Shown piece after piece: positions 63,059 to 64,000 of a DNA stretch of 64,000 nucleotides (positions are counted from its first letter, which is position 1; the number at the start of each line of letters is the position of its first letter). The notes beneath the pieces are model-generated. The model did not search any database and was not told the origin of the DNA. It saw only the letters and a list, made by a program, of their open reading frames with translations. Source of the stretch: Arthrobacter sp. U41 (GTDB taxonomy: Bacteria; Actinomycetota; Actinomycetes; Actinomycetales; Micrococcaceae); contig NZ_CP015733.1 of NCBI RefSeq assembly GCF_001750145.1, positions 114,570 through 178,569 on the forward strand, given 5' to 3'. The position numbers and the translations under genes are program-made.

Positions 63059-64000
63059 TCAGGAAGGATCTGCGCCGTCTGCCTCCGCCAGCGGCCGGAA
63101 TTCCCGGACCGGCTCGTTCCACTGGGTCCAGTCCCGGAGCCGGACCGTGGGCCGGCCGAGATAGTAGCCCTGACCTGCGGTGATTCCGAGACTGGTGAGC
63201 ACGGCAAGTTCCTCGCGGGTCTCTATGCCTTCCGCGATGAGAACGGCTCCGACCTGACCGGCGAATTCGGTCATGACCTCGCCGAAGGCTTGGCGGAGGG
63301 CGTCGGTTTCGATACCGGCGATGAGGGTTCGGTCGAGCTTGATGAAGTCCGGGCGGATTTGCCTAATCTGGCGGATCGAATCGACGTACGAACCCACGTG
63401 GTCAACCGCCAGCCGGAGCCCCCCTCGGCGCAGGGGCGCCAGCGCGGCAGTCAGGGCTGCGGGCTCATCAACGGTCAAGGCCTCAGTCAGTTCGAGGACC
63501 ATACGGTCCACAGCGACCATGGATTCCTCGAGGAGCCCCGGCAGGAGCGGGTCCAGGCAGGTGGCTGGTGAGAGCTTCAGTGCAACGTACACGTGCGCCG
63601 GAAGGTTCACAGCTGAGGTGAGGGCCGCCTCCACGGCCGCGAGTTCAAGCTCCCTGCCAAGCTGAACTTCTGCGGCTGCGGCGAACCACTGCCCCGGTGT
63701 GCCGTCCCCGTCGTTGCCGAACCGCGTGAACGCTTCGGCTCCCAGGACCTTACCGGTGGATAGTTCACGGATCGGCTGGAACGCGGTCACCAGCATCCGG
63801 CCCTTCAATATCCTCTCGATCCGCAAGGTCATGCTTTCCCTGGACTCCGGGGAAGGTGCGCCGGGACGGGACGACGGGTTCTCGGCATCCGTGGGGAGTC
63901 TCGTAAGAGATTCGAGAGCCATCAGGTGCTCCGTCAGCGCAACGTCCGGGCGTCCCGGATGGGCTGCCAGATGTGCACGGAGCAGTCCCTGGATACGCGC
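63059..64000 (-). CDS. EAL-domain protein, 5' end beyond the window
   Basis: A c-di-GMP phosphodiesterase-type EAL domain: TAFQPIRELSTGKVLGAEAF (EAL motif changed to EAF), MVLELTEALTV, DFIKLDRTLIAG and LIAEGIETREELAVLTSLGI with GQGYYLGRP. The usual DDFG segment reads VDHVGS and the usual N of the strand after EAL reads K (ALKLSPATC), so catalysis is uncertain. The frame stays open to the window edge (ending LTEHLMALESL near 63922), so ATG 63922 may be internal and an N-terminal domain may lie outside. Confidence 0.75.
   Translation of the reverse strand, partial: ARIQGLLRAHLAAHPGRPDVALTEHLMALESLTRLPTDAENPSSRPGAPSPESRESMTLRIERILKGRMLVTAFQPIRELSTGKVLGAEAFTRFGNDGDGTPGQWFAAAAEVQLGRELELAAVEAALTSAVNLPAHVYVALKLSPATCLDPLLPGLLEESMVAVDRMVLELTEALTVDEPAALTAALAPLRRGGLRLAVDHVGSYVDSIRQIRQIRPDFIKLDRTLIAGIETDALRQAFGEVMTEFAGQVGAVLIAEGIETREELAVLTSLGITAGQGYYLGRPTVRLRDWTQWNEPVREFRPLAEADGADPS

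Overview
The window is high-GC actinobacterial DNA and most resembles a plasmid or megaplasmid of the Micrococcaceae (Arthrobacter, Paenarthrobacter or Pseudarthrobacter type). Supporting signs are an actinobacterial type IV secretion (conjugation) gene block, a primase-like replication protein followed by a large array of AT-rich palindromes, two ParA plus ribbon-helix-helix partition modules, an Lsr2 silencer, and several insertion elements. The organism assignment is inference from gene families; no rRNA or tRNA gene was seen.

Layout. 1-1426: an ISL3-family insertion sequence with clear ends and an 8-bp target duplication. 1.5-14.9 kb: a divergent catabolic cluster. The minus strand carries a GntR/HutC regulator, a 45-codon ORF, a pseudokinase and a kinase of the choline/aminoglycoside phosphotransferase fold, a two-part sodium:solute symporter and an M20 amidohydrolase. 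The plus strand carries an amidase, an IMPase-family phosphatase, a glutamine synthetase-like gamma-glutamyl ligase, a class I glutamine amidotransferase-type gamma-glutamyl hydrolase, an aldehyde dehydrogenase and an SDR. A perfect palindrome lies between the two arms. The plus arm is what a gamma-glutamylation route for an amine or amino alcohol would need. 15.1-26.6 kb: a minus-strand conjugation block. Its two energising ATPases are intact, while most other genes carry one or more frameshifts without obvious other damage. 26.8-36.9 kb: replication and maintenance (HTH/membrane pair, Rep, palindrome array, ParA1, broken resolvase, Lsr2, P-loop-less ParA2).

37.1-46.5 kb: an 893-bp inverted repeat encoding a lipoprotein at each end encloses a cytochrome b561/molybdopterin oxidoreductase fusion and an operon of two glycosyltransferase-like enzymes, a methyltransferase, a membrane mannosyltransferase-type enzyme, a methylthioadenosine phosphorylase and a sugar epimerase. 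46.7-53.5 kb: a nest of insertions. One GNAT acetyltransferase gene is cut by two IS3-family elements, and one of those is itself split by a recombinase-in-trio (RIT) element with 92-bp terminal inverted repeats.

54.2-62.3 kb: an aliphatic amide utilisation cluster: AmiC-like sensor, MarR regulator, NCS1 permease, AmiE amidase with all catalytic residues, AmiB-like AAA+ protein and acetyl-CoA synthetase. Together they would import acetamide-like amides, hydrolyse them to ammonia and acetate, and activate the acetate. The window ends in a 5'-incomplete EAL-domain gene.
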